NCBI RefSeq assembly: GCF_003285015.1
Contig: NZ_QMFB01000002.1
Coordinates: 412,646 to 476,645, forward strand
DNA: 64,000 bases
From: Paenibacillus contaminans
GTDB taxonomy: Bacteria > Bacillota > Bacilli > Paenibacillales > NBRC-103111
Direction of reading: 5' to 3'
The notes beneath the pieces were generated by a model, which was given only the letters and a program-made list of their open reading frames with translations, did no database searches and was not told where the DNA came from. Position 1 is the stretch's first letter. The number at the start of each line of letters is the position of its first letter. The translations under genes were made by a program, and so were the position numbers. This document shows, in pieces, positions 9,171 to 17,994 of this stretch.

Positions 9171-10515
9171 ACGAATCACCCTTTCCGGTTTCTGTCGGGA
9201 GCGGGAAGCCGAGCGTGATCGCCGTCCCGGCGCCGACGCTGCTCTCAATCCTATACTCGAGCCGTTCCGCAAATAATAGGAGCAATCGGCGGTATATGTT
9301 TTTCAGCGCAATGGAATGCGTCTGATTTTCCTCGTGAAGCGGAGTTTGACCATCGGTTTGTTTGATATCGTTGGTCAGCTGCCGCAGACGCTGCTCGGGA
9401 ATGCCCACCCCGTCGTCTTCGACGACGATATACAACCTCTCGCCGAGAACGAGTGTCAACGAAATATGCAGACGACCCGGTCCTTCCTTCTTCTCCATTC
9501 CATGAAAAAGCGCGTTTTCGACAAGCGGCTGGAGGATGAATGACGGAATTTTCCGGTCGAGCAGCGACTCGTCTACCTGTATATCCAGGTGAAAGCGGTT
9601 TCGAAAGCGGATTTCATACAGGCGGAAATAGTCGCGAATCATCGCCATTTCATCATCGATCCGAATCCATTCCGCTTGCGTATAGACCATCTTTTTGAAA
9701 AAAAGACCAAGCTGATTGATCATCCTGGCCGTATCCATATCGTCCTTCATCAGCGCGTGCATCGAGATCGATTCCAGCGTATTCGCGATAAAATGAGGAT
9801 TGATCTGGCTTTGAAGCGCGCGGTATTCCGCCTCTTTCCAGCGGATTTTGGAGGCGTATTCCCGGTCGATCAGCTGCTTGATTTGCCCGACCATATGATT
9901 GAAGCTGTCGCCCAGCTCGCTGAATTCGTCTTTCGTCCCGATATTGACGGCGACGTTCATGTCGCCGCTCTCGAACCTCTTCATTTTGCGCCGAAGCAGA
10001 AAGATCGGGTTCATCATCCGCTTGACGATAAAATAAAACAGAATACAGCATACGAGACCGCATGCCAGAATGCCAATCGCGACTTTCTTAATGAACGAAA
10101 GCTCGTTCAGCACCGTGCGAACCGGGATCACGCTGACCAGCTTCCAGCCGTAATCCTTCAGGGGGATACTGACGACCAACTCGTCATTATCGGCTCCTGC
10201 ATCATTCTTCGCGCCTTCGAGGAAATCGAGGATCGAACCCATCTTCTTCGTTAAGCTGTATCGCTGTTCAGCGCCATATACGATATTTCCTTCCCTGTCG
10301 ACCAGGTATGCTTTCATATCGGGATTAGCGTCAGCCTGGTTCATGATCGCGCGTGCCTCCGGGACGCTGCCATTGGCCAGGAACACGCCGAGCGGATTGC
10401 CGGTATAGTCGGTGAACAGCAGGAGAATGCCGAGCAGCATCCAAGGGAGAAAGATAAACAACAATAGAATAAGCGTCAATTTGCCGCGAATGCTCCGGAA
10501 TATCTTCGTCCCCAT
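9145..10515 (-). CDS. YesM-type sensor histidine kinase (456 aa)
   Basis: Layout: N-terminal transmembrane helix (about 10-33), a short extracellular sensor (about 34-140), a second helix (about 145-167), a HAMP linker, a His_kinase domain with QINPHFIANTLESI and an HATPase domain (IVVEDDGVGIP). The sensor is short; YesM proteins often have around 600 residues with a larger Cache-type domain. The start follows GGGGGCG. It lies 22 bp after the last permease gene and overlaps the YesN gene, so transporter and sensor are one transcription unit. Such kinases phosphorylate the cognate YesN in response to extracellular sugars, sometimes together with the binding lipoprotein; that link is inferred here. 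Confidence 0.93.
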   Translation of the reverse strand: MGTKIFRSIRGKLTLILLLFIFLPWMLLGILLLFTDYTGNPLGVFLANGSVPEARAIMNQADANPDMKAYLVDREGNIVYGAEQRYSLTKKMGSILDFLEGAKNDAGADNDELVVSIPLKDYGWKLVSVIPVRTVLNELSFIKKVAIGILACGLVCCILFYFIVKRMMNPIFLLRRKMKRFESGDMNVAVNIGTKDEFSELGDSFNHMVGQIKQLIDREYASKIRWKEAEYRALQSQINPHFIANTLESISMHALMKDDMDTARMINQLGLFFKKMVYTQAEWIRIDDEMAMIRDYFRLYEIRFRNRFHLDIQVDESLLDRKIPSFILQPLVENALFHGMEKKEGPGRLHISLTLVLGERLYIVVEDDGVGIPEQRLRQLTNDIKQTDGQTPLHEENQTHSIALKNIYRRLLLLFAERLEYRIESSVGAGTAITLGFPLPTETGKGDSYVHRDDRR

Positions 10516-10537
10516 TGAAGCGCCCCCGTTTCTGCCG

Positions 10538-11407
10538 TCAGCCTTTCAACCCGGTCATGCTGATGCCTTGCACCAAATATTTCTGCGCGAACAGAAACGC
10601 GATCAAGAGCGGAATCGTCGCGTACACCAACAGCACCATAATGTAATGCCAGCCGAAATTGCCGCTATTCTGCATGTTGTAGATCGCCACCATAATCGTC
10701 CACTGCTTCGAATCCGGCATCATCACCAGCGGCACGACGAACTGGTTGTACACCCCAAGGAAGGTTTGCAGTGTCACGACGGCAAAGATCGGCTTCGACA
10801 GCGGGACGATAATCGAACGAAGCGTGCGCATATTGGAAGCACCGTCTATTTTCGCCGCATCAAAAAGCTCGTTCGGCAACCCGTCGAAAAATCCTTTTAA
10901 CAAAAAAATCGGCCATGCCCACGCTGCACCCGGGAGAATGACCGACCATTTCGTGTTGATCAAATTCCAGCCGGTCAGCGGAAAATGAACCATCATCAAG
11001 TAGCGCGGAATGAGCGTTGCGCCTTCCGGAATCATCATCGTAGCGAGAAAAAACATAAGCACGAAATTGCCGAACTTCGGTTTAAGCTTCGATAGAGAGA
11101 ATGCGGCAAGCGTGCTGACCGTGATCTGCAGCACGATCGTCGCGGCCGCAATTATAAAGGTGTTACCAGCATAAAGTCCGAACGGCAGCACGTCAAGCAC
11201 GTGGGTGAAATTCTCAAAGTGGAACGTCTTCGGAATCAGTCTCGGCGGCAGTTCGAAAATATCCTGCACACCCTTCAACGACGAAGAAATCAGCCATATA
11301 AACGGAAAGATTTGCACCGGGATGCCCAGCGCCAGCACCGCCACAATCCCTCCATAGACGAATTTATTTTTGCGTTTTCTGTATTCGCTATCTGTAATTA
11401 AAGCCAT
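10538..11407 (-). CDS. Carbohydrate ABC transporter permease, MalG/YtcP-like (289 aa)
   Basis: Six hydrophobic segments and the cytoplasmic coupling loop (ELFDAAKIDGASNMR, the EAA motif) identify a binding-protein-dependent sugar permease. It ends in KYLVQGISMTGLKG, the typical tail of MalG-type permeases. The start at ATG 11407 (MALITDSEYRKRK) follows GGAAGGAG; the upstream extension in the same frame is antisense-like sequence of the neighbouring permease gene. It lies 32 bp after the first permease gene and 22 bp before the YesM gene. No ATPase gene is present, as is usual for this class, which relies on a shared MsmX-type ATPase elsewhere. Confidence 0.93.
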   Translation of the reverse strand: MALITDSEYRKRKNKFVYGGIVAVLALGIPVQIFPFIWLISSSLKGVQDIFELPPRLIPKTFHFENFTHVLDVLPFGLYAGNTFIIAAATIVLQITVSTLAAFSLSKLKPKFGNFVLMFFLATMMIPEGATLIPRYLMMVHFPLTGWNLINTKWSVILPGAAWAWPIFLLKGFFDGLPNELFDAAKIDGASNMRTLRSIIVPLSKPIFAVVTLQTFLGVYNQFVVPLVMMPDSKQWTIMVAIYNMQNSGNFGWHYIMVLLVYATIPLLIAFLFAQKYLVQGISMTGLKG

Positions 11408-11439
11408 CTCGTTTTCTCCTTCCAATCCATCCGCTCCGA

Positions 11440-12318
11440 TTAATCCTCCCGCTGTATGCGGAGCTGCAAGTAGCTGAGCACCATGAGCAGGATGAACACA
11501 ACGACCAGAATCGCCATCGCATAGCCGAAATCGTTGCCGGTATATGCGGTGTTGAACGCGTACATAATGACCGTTTCGCTCGCCCCGGCCGGTCCGCCGC
11601 CCGTCATGACGAACGGCTGGTCGAAAATTTGCATGACGCCGATAAACTGCATCACGACCATAATGCGAACGATCGGGCCAATGCCAGGAAGCAGAATATG
11701 CCGCAGCTTGGACCATATGCCCGCGCCATCCATTGCCGCAGCTTCATAAAGCTCGCTCGAGATGCTCTGAACCGCAGCCAGATAGATCAGGAAATTGAAG
11801 CCTCCGACGATAATCAAACCCGGAAACATCATCACCCACTTGACGAGCACGGCGTCATTCAGCCAGAGCTGCTGCGGGAGACCGACGAGCGAAATCAGGT
11901 AATTCGCCAGTCCGTAATCGGGCTGCCATATATATTTCCACAGCACGAGAAAGGCGATGCCTGGAGCAATGGCGGGAATGAAATAAGCCGAGCGAAAAAA
12001 TGTTTTGAAGTGGCGAACTTCATTGATCAGGATGGCCAGCGCGATCGGACCCCAGAAGCCGAACAGGAACGAAATGAACACGAATTCGAGCGTGTTCTTG
12101 AACGCTGTGAGCAGCTGGGAATCCGAAAACAACCGAATATAGTTCTTCAACCCGACAAACTCCCCTGGGGGGTTTATGATGCTGAACTTGAAGAACGAAA
12201 CGAAAAAGCCTTGGGCCATCAAATAATAGTTAAAGAGAGCAAACACAAATACCGCTGGAACGAGAAACAGCCAGGCGTTGATGTTGTTCTTGATCGCTAA
12301 CGAACGTGATGCTTTCAT
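11440..12318 (-). CDS. Carbohydrate ABC transporter permease, MalF/LplB-like (292 aa)
   Basis: Six membrane helices and the EAA loop (ELYEAAAMDGAGIWSKLR) mark an inner-membrane sugar permease that pairs with the next gene to form the channel. The start is ATG 12318 because GAGGTG lies 7 nt upstream; a TTG five codons earlier has no ribosome binding site. It follows the binding-lipoprotein gene by 69 bp in the five-gene operon SBP-permease-permease-YesM-YesN. Confidence 0.93.
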   Translation of the reverse strand: MKASRSLAIKNNINAWLFLVPAVFVFALFNYYLMAQGFFVSFFKFSIINPPGEFVGLKNYIRLFSDSQLLTAFKNTLEFVFISFLFGFWGPIALAILINEVRHFKTFFRSAYFIPAIAPGIAFLVLWKYIWQPDYGLANYLISLVGLPQQLWLNDAVLVKWVMMFPGLIIVGGFNFLIYLAAVQSISSELYEAAAMDGAGIWSKLRHILLPGIGPIVRIMVVMQFIGVMQIFDQPFVMTGGGPAGASETVIMYAFNTAYTGNDFGYAMAILVVVFILLMVLSYLQLRIQRED

Positions 12319-12387
12319 GCAAACGCACCTCAACGTACGGGAGGGATTAAATCGTTAATCCCTCTCGTTTTTTCTTATGGTTTTGTA

Positions 12388-13836
12388 TTAACGATGGAAC
12401 GAATTCGGGTATTGCTTGTATAACTCGTCCGCGCATTTTTGCAGAATCGCTTTCGCTTCTTCATGCGTGATGTCCTTCTTCAAAATAATTTCCTGCAGCG
12501 GCTTAACAAGAGCGTTTTTCACGTCGTTCCAATTGAGGAAGGAAGGCACGACTTTGGCTGACTTGGCAATGTCGGACAACTTCCCTTTCCACGATTCGGG
12601 CATTCCCTTCGCGTAATCGAGCGGCGAGAAATCGAGCCTTTGCGACGGATTGATGTCGGGAGCGTTGTTGGAGGCGGATGTTTCCGCTTTCAATTTAAGC
12701 GAATCAAGATCGTATGAGTTGTGAACGATATACAGGAAAGCGGCTTCCTTTTGCTCCTTGGTCGCCTTCGGGTTGATGCCCCACACGCCGCCGCCGCCCA
12801 TATTGTAAGATGGTTTCCCTTTGGCATGCGGAGTCGTCAAAATGTCGAGATCGTCCAGCTTCCCGCCGTACTTGTTGACATAATCGTTCATAAAGCTGGA
12901 CAAATTGAGCCACTGCATGGCGGTGCGGCCCTGGGTGAAATCGTTCATCAGGTCTTGCCAGCTTTCCAGCACGTTCTTCTGTGTCGCTTTGTATTTCCAG
13001 ACCATATCATGCCAGAACATTACGGCATCTACACCCGGATCTTCCGCGAACGTCAGCTTGCCCGTACCGTCGCTGTTCGCCGTCACCATCTCTCCGCCGG
13101 CATTCCAAACAATGTTGGTGTAAGGCCATGCCAGCCATTCCATCCCCATCAGGCCGAACCCGAAACGGTTTTTGCTTGGATCGGTAATCTTGCCCACATA
13201 CTCGCCAAACTCCTCGAACGTTGTCGGTATGTTGTTCGGATCGAGTCCCGCTTCCTTGATCAGCTTCTTATTGTAAACGACATAGTTCAAATCGAGGAAG
13301 CTCGGCACGCCGTACCATTTGCCGTTGATTTTGAGAGAGTCGTCCATACCGGTGAACACCTTGCCCTCTTTGCGTAAATCCCAGTTTTCGACAAGCTCTG
13401 AAATGTCGGCAAGCGTCCCGTCTTTCGCGCGCGATTTGATGTTGCCGTCGGTGAACATGCCGGAGACGGTAGGCGCATCCCCGGCGAGGAGTGCCTGATC
13501 GTACTTCTGCAAATAATCGGTTCCGGGAGCAAGCGTCTTGGCGTCGACTTTGACCCACGGATATTTTTTGTTGAAGCTGTCCATCAGCTTGTTGTAAAGT
13601 TCTACCTGCCATTGCGGAGATGTCGGGCCGGGTTTGTCCCAAGTGACGATCGTCACTTCCTTATGTTTGTCTGTCGCTTCACCTGTCTTCGCGTTCCCGC
13701 TTTCCTTCTGGGAAGGAGCCGGCGAGCTGCTGCTTCCGTTACTGCCGTTCGACTTCCCCGATGACGAGCAACCCGCGACCATTGCCGCCGCAAGCATGAT
13801 ACTCATGTTCAACGCGATCCACCGTTTCTTTGTCAT
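12388..13836 (-). CDS. Sugar ABC transporter substrate-binding lipoprotein (482 aa)
   Basis: A lipoprotein signal peptide ends in VAGC with the lipidated Cys at about 23, then a Ser/Gly/Asn-rich linker (25-55), then a type 1 extracellular solute-binding fold (VTIVTWDKPGP near the start, GVWGINPKATKEQKEAAF near the end). It is anchored outside the membrane and delivers ligand to the two permeases encoded just downstream. The start follows GGGAGGT at the proper distance. It is the first gene of the operon. The ligand is not readable; the fucosidase gene upstream and the regulators suggest plant or glycan oligosaccharides. Confidence 0.93.
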   Translation of the reverse strand: MTKKRWIALNMSIMLAAAMVAGCSSSGKSNGSNGSSSSPAPSQKESGNAKTGEATDKHKEVTIVTWDKPGPTSPQWQVELYNKLMDSFNKKYPWVKVDAKTLAPGTDYLQKYDQALLAGDAPTVSGMFTDGNIKSRAKDGTLADISELVENWDLRKEGKVFTGMDDSLKINGKWYGVPSFLDLNYVVYNKKLIKEAGLDPNNIPTTFEEFGEYVGKITDPSKNRFGFGLMGMEWLAWPYTNIVWNAGGEMVTANSDGTGKLTFAEDPGVDAVMFWHDMVWKYKATQKNVLESWQDLMNDFTQGRTAMQWLNLSSFMNDYVNKYGGKLDDLDILTTPHAKGKPSYNMGGGGVWGINPKATKEQKEAAFLYIVHNSYDLDSLKLKAETSASNNAPDINPSQRLDFSPLDYAKGMPESWKGKLSDIAKSAKVVPSFLNWNDVKNALVKPLQEIILKKDITHEEAKAILQKCADELYKQYPNSFHR

Positions 13837-14150
13837 GAATGAACCTCCCTCGTCATGTTCCTTACTTGATTACACTTTCATTGTACATAGAACGACAAGA
13901 CGGAAGGCGAATTATTTTAAGGAAAAACAAAAACAATCTTAGGATGTTCGTAAGCGTAAAATAGTCCCCGCCTGGCCAACTGACGGGGACTCGGATAAAG
14001 CTATTGCGTCGTGATAGTAATCACGCGGTATGTTAAAGGAAGCGAAGGCGACCGGGGAAGCAACTCGTCCCAGCGCTTTTTTTGTCTTACGGATCCGACA
14101 GCTGCCGCAGCTTCTCAAGCAGGTAGGTCAAATATCACATTGAAGAAAAC
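13837..14150. other. Intergenic leader and spacer upstream of the sugar operon
   Basis: No convincing gene. It holds the leader and promoter region of the leftward lipoprotein gene, which I could not pin down (a TACAAT reading left at 13880-13885 lacks a good -35), and an 8-bp hairpin AGTCCCCG (13963-13970) / CGGGGACT (13984-13991) with only a weak T-run. Confidence 0.4.
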
Positions 14151-14192
14151 AAATAAACCGCCTCAGGGTTCAACCCGTCAGCGGCGGTTTTT
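14151..14192 (-). terminator. Terminator after the alpha-L-fucosidase gene
   Basis: Stem AAACCGCC (14155-14162) / GGCGGTTT (14183-14190), with TTTATTTGTTTT after it on the minus strand, 25 bp beyond the fucosidase stop codon. It can also act on plus-strand transcripts. Confidence 0.75.
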
Positions 14193-14216
14193 CATTTAAT
14201 AAACTAGAAAGGCCTG

Positions 14217-15485
14217 TTACTCCACCTCAAGCTCCAGCTCGATTACGGTATCCGCATCGTCCGGCAGCGTGATCGGGAGGCTGATGAACGCGCCTGTCGC
14301 TGTATCGCCATAGTGGCCGGCCATCCACGGCACTTCGACCTTCAATTCCGCGCCGTCGGCGAGCAGCCGCGCTTTCCGCACTTTGCCCTTCAAGCCTTGG
14401 AAATAGACGGGCCCGATCCCGCGGTCCAAAATATGCGCATACAGCTTGCTGCCGTTCTGCGTATAGCGCCCCCACTCCGGCTTCGGCCTGTCGGCCAGTC
14501 CGCAGCCGTAAACGCTGTCGCCGTTTCGGCGCATCCACTTACCGACCTCGGCCAAAATATCAAGCGACTCCCGCGGAATTTCGCCTTTCGCATCCGGGCC
14601 GACGTTGAGCAGCAAATTGCCGTTTTTGCTGACGCATTCCACGAGCGCGCGCACAACCTGCTTCGGCGACTTGTACTCCTTGTCCGTCGCATGATAACCC
14701 CAATGTCCGTTCAGCGTAATGCACGCTTCCCACGGAATTTGCTCGCCGGCCTCGTTCACGATGCCGCCCGGCGGAATGATTTGCTCGGGCGAATAAAAAT
14801 CGCCTGCGTAAACTTCCGGCTCCCGCTTCTTAATGTTGCCTCCGAGCCTGTTGTCGATGACGATATGCGGCTGTATGCCGCGCATCATATTGATCAGCTC
14901 GGTCGCCCGCCATTTTTCCCCCGTCATGTCGTCGAACGAGTAGTCGAACCACATAATGTCGATTTTGCCGTAATCGGTCAGCAGCTCCCGGACTTGGCCG
15001 TGCATGTAATCCAGGTAATTGTCGAAGTTGACCGGCTTCGCTAGGTATTCCTCGTTTTCCCGCATCGGATGGTTGCCGACGGCCGGATAGTCCGGATGAT
15101 GCCAGTCGATGATCGAATAATAAAAGCCGACCGCGAGCCCCTCCGCCCGGAACGCATCGACGTATTCTCGCACCAAATCGCGTCCCGCCGGCGTATTCGT
15201 CGCTTTATAAGCCGTCAGCTTGCTGTCGAACAAGCAAAATCCGTCGTGATGCTTCGTCGTGAGCACCGCATATTTCATTCCCGCTTCTTTAGCCGCTTTG
15301 GCCCACTCCCGCGGATTGTAACGGATCGGATTGAATTCCTCGAAATACGGCTGATACGCCTCCGTCGTGATCCGTTCATTGCTTTTGACCCATTCGCCTC
15401 TTGCCGGAATCGCATACAATCCCCAATGAATAAACATGCCGAACCGGTCATGCAAAAACCAGCGCGTGCGCTCTTCCCTCGTCAT
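14217..15485 (-). CDS. GH29 alpha-L-fucosidase (422 aa)
   Basis: Hallmarks of GH29 appear in order: WFLHDRFGMFIHWGLYAIP near the N-terminus, KYAVLTTKHHDGFCLFDS (the HHDGF motif), IDIMWFDYSFDD at the expected place of the catalytic nucleophile Asp, and NGNLLLNVGPDAKGEIP. It is a bare catalytic (beta/alpha)8 domain plus a small C-terminal beta domain, with no signal peptide and no carbohydrate-binding module, so it is probably a cytosolic enzyme acting on imported fucosylated oligosaccharides. The start ATG 15485 follows GGGGTG. It is transcribed divergently from the AraC regulator at 15616, its likely controller. Confidence 0.92.
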   Translation of the reverse strand: MTREERTRWFLHDRFGMFIHWGLYAIPARGEWVKSNERITTEAYQPYFEEFNPIRYNPREWAKAAKEAGMKYAVLTTKHHDGFCLFDSKLTAYKATNTPAGRDLVREYVDAFRAEGLAVGFYYSIIDWHHPDYPAVGNHPMRENEEYLAKPVNFDNYLDYMHGQVRELLTDYGKIDIMWFDYSFDDMTGEKWRATELINMMRGIQPHIVIDNRLGGNIKKREPEVYAGDFYSPEQIIPPGGIVNEAGEQIPWEACITLNGHWGYHATDKEYKSPKQVVRALVECVSKNGNLLLNVGPDAKGEIPRESLDILAEVGKWMRRNGDSVYGCGLADRPKPEWGRYTQNGSKLYAHILDRGIGPVYFQGLKGKVRKARLLADGAELKVEVPWMAGHYGDTATGAFISLPITLPDDADTVIELELEVE

Positions 15486-15550
15486 GCTTCAGCACCCCGT
15501 TTTCTTAAAGTAAGCTGCAACCTATGCGTCCATCATACGACGAGTTCCTG

Positions 15551-15556
15551 TATAAT
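15551..15556 (+). promoter_or_regulatory. TATAAT -10 element in the fucosidase/AraC divergent spacer
   Basis: A perfect TATAAT reads toward the AraC gene, 60 bp upstream of its start. No consensus -35 was found at 16-18 bp, so activation by a regulator is plausible. Confidence 0.35.
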
Positions 15557-15615
15557 GGGGATACACGGAATTCACTTACATTTGCACAATACTAACTTCC
15601 TACAGGTGATTCGCC

Positions 15616-16437
15616 ATGGATAAAACGAAGCTGCTTCAAAGCTACTTGTCCAACATGCAGGTAGACGTTTCCGAAGCGCACTACACGAAAGTGAATGTGA
15701 ACTGGAAAGCGCCCGAATTCACGCCTTCCATCAACCGGTTTTACTACATCGTCGAAGGCGAAGGCAGGCTGACGATCGACGGCGAAGCTTTTCACCCAAA
15801 GCCGGGGCAGCTTTTCCTGATGCCTGCGGGGGTCAAGCAGTCGTATTCGACGATCAGCGACAATACGTTCGCCAAGCATTGGTGCCATTTTGCCGCTACG
15901 ATCGGGGATATGCCGCTTTTTCAGATCATCAAAATTCCTTCGTTCATCGAGGTTCGCGATCCCGAGCTCGTAACGGCGCTATTCCTTAAGCTTGCGCAGG
16001 AGTTCCGCAATCCCGGCATCGCCGGCATGCTGCGTACGAGAGCGACGATGCTGGAGCTGCTGTCGTATTTTCTGGAGCATACGGTGATCGAAAACATCCG
16101 GCTGGCCGCAACCGATTCCGTCGCCAAGCTGACCGCGGTGCTTCGCCATATCGACTCGCACCTCGGCGAAGCGGTTTCCGTAGAAGAATTGGCCAAGCTC
16201 GCCCATCTGCACCCGAACTATTTCATTAAATTTTTCAAGACGCATCTCGGCGACTCGCCGATCCAATACATCAACAAGCGCAAGCTCGATCACGCCAAAA
16301 CGCTCCTCCATACGACGAACTTAAGTATCAAAGAAATCGCCGAAGCCACCGGAATGGAGCTGCACTATTTCTCGCGGCTGTTCAAGCAAACGGCCGGCAT
16401 GTCACCGACGGTTTATCGGATGCTGAGGGAAGGGTGA
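15616..16437 (+). CDS. AraC family regulator with N-terminal cupin (273 aa)
   Basis: The N-terminal half is a cupin sugar-binding domain (FYYIVEGEGRLTIDGE, PGQLFLMPAGVKQSYS). The C-terminal 100 residues contain the two HTH motifs of AraC proteins (VEELAKLAHLHPNYFIKFF; LSIKEIAEATGMELHYFSRL). The start ATG 15616 follows CAGGTGAT. It faces away from the fucosidase gene across 130 bp, so it is most likely the sugar-responsive activator of that gene and of itself; this is inference from position. Confidence 0.92.
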   Translation: MDKTKLLQSYLSNMQVDVSEAHYTKVNVNWKAPEFTPSINRFYYIVEGEGRLTIDGEAFHPKPGQLFLMPAGVKQSYSTISDNTFAKHWCHFAATIGDMPLFQIIKIPSFIEVRDPELVTALFLKLAQEFRNPGIAGMLRTRATMLELLSYFLEHTVIENIRLAATDSVAKLTAVLRHIDSHLGEAVSVEELAKLAHLHPNYFIKFFKTHLGDSPIQYINKRKLDHAKTLLHTTNLSIKEIAEATGMELHYFSRLFKQTAGMSPTVYRMLREG

Positions 16438-16470
16438 AGGACGCGGAACGTTCGGTTGAAGGATGCCCAT

Positions 16471-16520
16471 ACAAAAAAGCCCTAGGCCGACAAATGAAGC
16501 GGCTTACGGGCTTTATTTTC
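16471..16520. terminator. Bidirectional terminator between araC and TauE-like genes
   Basis: Interrupted stem AAAGCCC-GCCG with CGGC-CGGGCTTT around 16476-16514, with A-run before and T-run after, between two convergent genes. Confidence 0.75.
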
Positions 16521-16529
16521 TATCGTTGG

Positions 16530-17294
16530 TTATATCAGCTTAAGTCCGCTGATCAGAATGAGCGTCGCCATAATCGTCCGCAGCGGGCGCGACGGCAAAA
16601 TGACCGCCAGCTTGCTTCCGATCAAAACGCCCGGTATGGAGCCGATCATCAGGTTTAGCGCTAAGCTGTAGTCGATATTGCCCATTCCGGCATGCATGGC
16701 GCCGGCTGCAGTAACGAGCAGGAAGGCGTGGGCGATATCCGTACCGACGACCTTGGATGCGTTCATCTGGTACAAGTAAATCATCGCTAACGCATAGAGC
16801 GAACCCGAGCCGATCGACGTCAATCCGACGATAAATCCGAGCACGGCGCCGATCGCGATCGTCATGCCGCGTTTTTGTTCGAGAGGCAGGAGCTGGATCC
16901 GATTTTCTTTCACCTTATGCTGAAAGAGCTGGCGATATAGCGTCGCAACCGCCGTTATAATGAGCACGACACCAAGCGCGTTTTTGATCAGCTGCTCCTG
17001 ATTATTAAAGAAGGATTCCATAAAATGCAGCGTCAATACCGCAACGACGGCACCGGGAATGCTGCCGTAAGCGAAATATTTAACCATCGGCAAATCGATC
17101 GTTTTCTGTTTAAAATGCTGCGCCGCCCCGAACAGCTTCGTAACCGAGTTATAGAGCAAATCCGTCCCGACTGCAATGGAAGGATTGATGCCGAACATAA
17201 TTAAAAGCGGAGTAAGCAGCGACGCCCCGCCTACTCCGGTAGCGCCAACCAATAACCCGACGAAAAGCCCAAGCAAACCTATTCCCACATCCAT
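16530..17294 (-). CDS. TauE/SafE (TSUP) family membrane permease (254 aa)
   Basis: A polytopic protein with the internal repeat of the TSUP family: GLFVGLLVGATGVGGASLL in the first half and IGAVLGFIVGLTSIGSGSLY in the second, each followed by a conserved VVGTD- or AVGTD-type motif. The start is ATG 17294 since GGGGTGGGTG lies 7 nt upstream; a TTG six codons earlier would overlap that site. Family members export or import sulfur-containing anions such as sulfite or sulfoacetate; the substrate here is unknown. The gene is monocistronic. Confidence 0.88.
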   Translation of the reverse strand: MDVGIGLLGLFVGLLVGATGVGGASLLTPLLIMFGINPSIAVGTDLLYNSVTKLFGAAQHFKQKTIDLPMVKYFAYGSIPGAVVAVLTLHFMESFFNNQEQLIKNALGVVLIITAVATLYRQLFQHKVKENRIQLLPLEQKRGMTIAIGAVLGFIVGLTSIGSGSLYALAMIYLYQMNASKVVGTDIAHAFLLVTAAGAMHAGMGNIDYSLALNLMIGSIPGVLIGSKLAVILPSRPLRTIMATLILISGLKLI

Positions 17295-17459
17295 CCGAAA
17301 CACCCACCCCAATAACCTACATATTCAGCAAAAGGCCTAGACGTTCTGCATCAACATGATTTCATTTTGAATTTTAAATCCGATTATTTATATAGGAATT
17401 ATAAGGGAGTGAAACCCGAGTTGTAAAGTGGGGGTTGACTTGTTTCCAAAATGAAATAA

Positions 17460-17940
17460 ACATTTGCTTCTCGAGCCGTTTTTCGTCCGGTTATTGATCG
17501 AAATGACCGCATTATGCCGGATCAAGCGCCGCCACCGGCTTCGGCTGAGAATACCGTCAGCTGTTGGTGTTCGACATACGTTTGTTCCGGTATTCCTACC
17601 TGCTTGCCCCTCCTCGCTCGTCGCTTGTTTGCACTGGAGTCCGATTTTGCCCAATTGGAATCGAGTGAGGCTTCCATTCCCCGCCTGTAGTCCGAAAAAG
17701 CCTGCTTGCAGCGGGTATTTTGCTAGGCACACCGGTGAATCCCTTCTCCAAGCCGGCAAAATCGGACTCCAGCGTTAGGCGAACCTCGATTCCTTGCTGC
17801 AAGCGGGCGATTTCGGACTCCAGCAAATAGAGGTGCTTTAATGGCAGCGTAAGTAGAAACGTTATACGCTCTGCCCGAAAATCAACGCTTATATCATCAT
17901 TCAGCGATGCCACAAAAGCGGCATACAGGTTCTTTAAATC
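17460..17940. repeat. Degenerate repeat block with four copies of a CTGGAGTCCGA motif
   Basis: The spacer between the permease and the CE7 esterase has no convincing gene but carries four copies of one short motif. Two are in plus orientation (17634-17644, continuing ATTTTGCC; 17685-17695, one mismatch) and two inverted (17762-17772; 17813-17823). The ORFs here give Leu/Gln-rich repeats such as LESEIARLQQG and lack good ribosome binding sites, so they look like by-products of the repeat. Confidence 0.5.
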
Positions 17941-17942
17941 AT

Positions 17943-17985
17943 AAAAAAACCTCCAAACCGGCTTGGTATAAGCATGTTTGGAGGT
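17943..17985 (-). terminator. Terminator after CE7 esterase gene 1
   Basis: Stem ACCTCCAAAC / GTTTGGAGGT, followed on the minus strand by TTTTTTT, 10 bp past the esterase stop. Confidence 0.85.
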
Positions 17986-17994
17986 ATAGAGCCA

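Noticed and set aside
14011..14199. 62-aa ORF upstream of the fucosidase terminator
   Set aside because: No ribosome binding site, polar low-complexity product, and it runs into the terminator hairpin.
17388..17759. 123-aa minus-strand ORF in the repeat block
   Set aside because: Translation of repeat sequence, no ribosome binding site, composition unlike neighbouring proteins.
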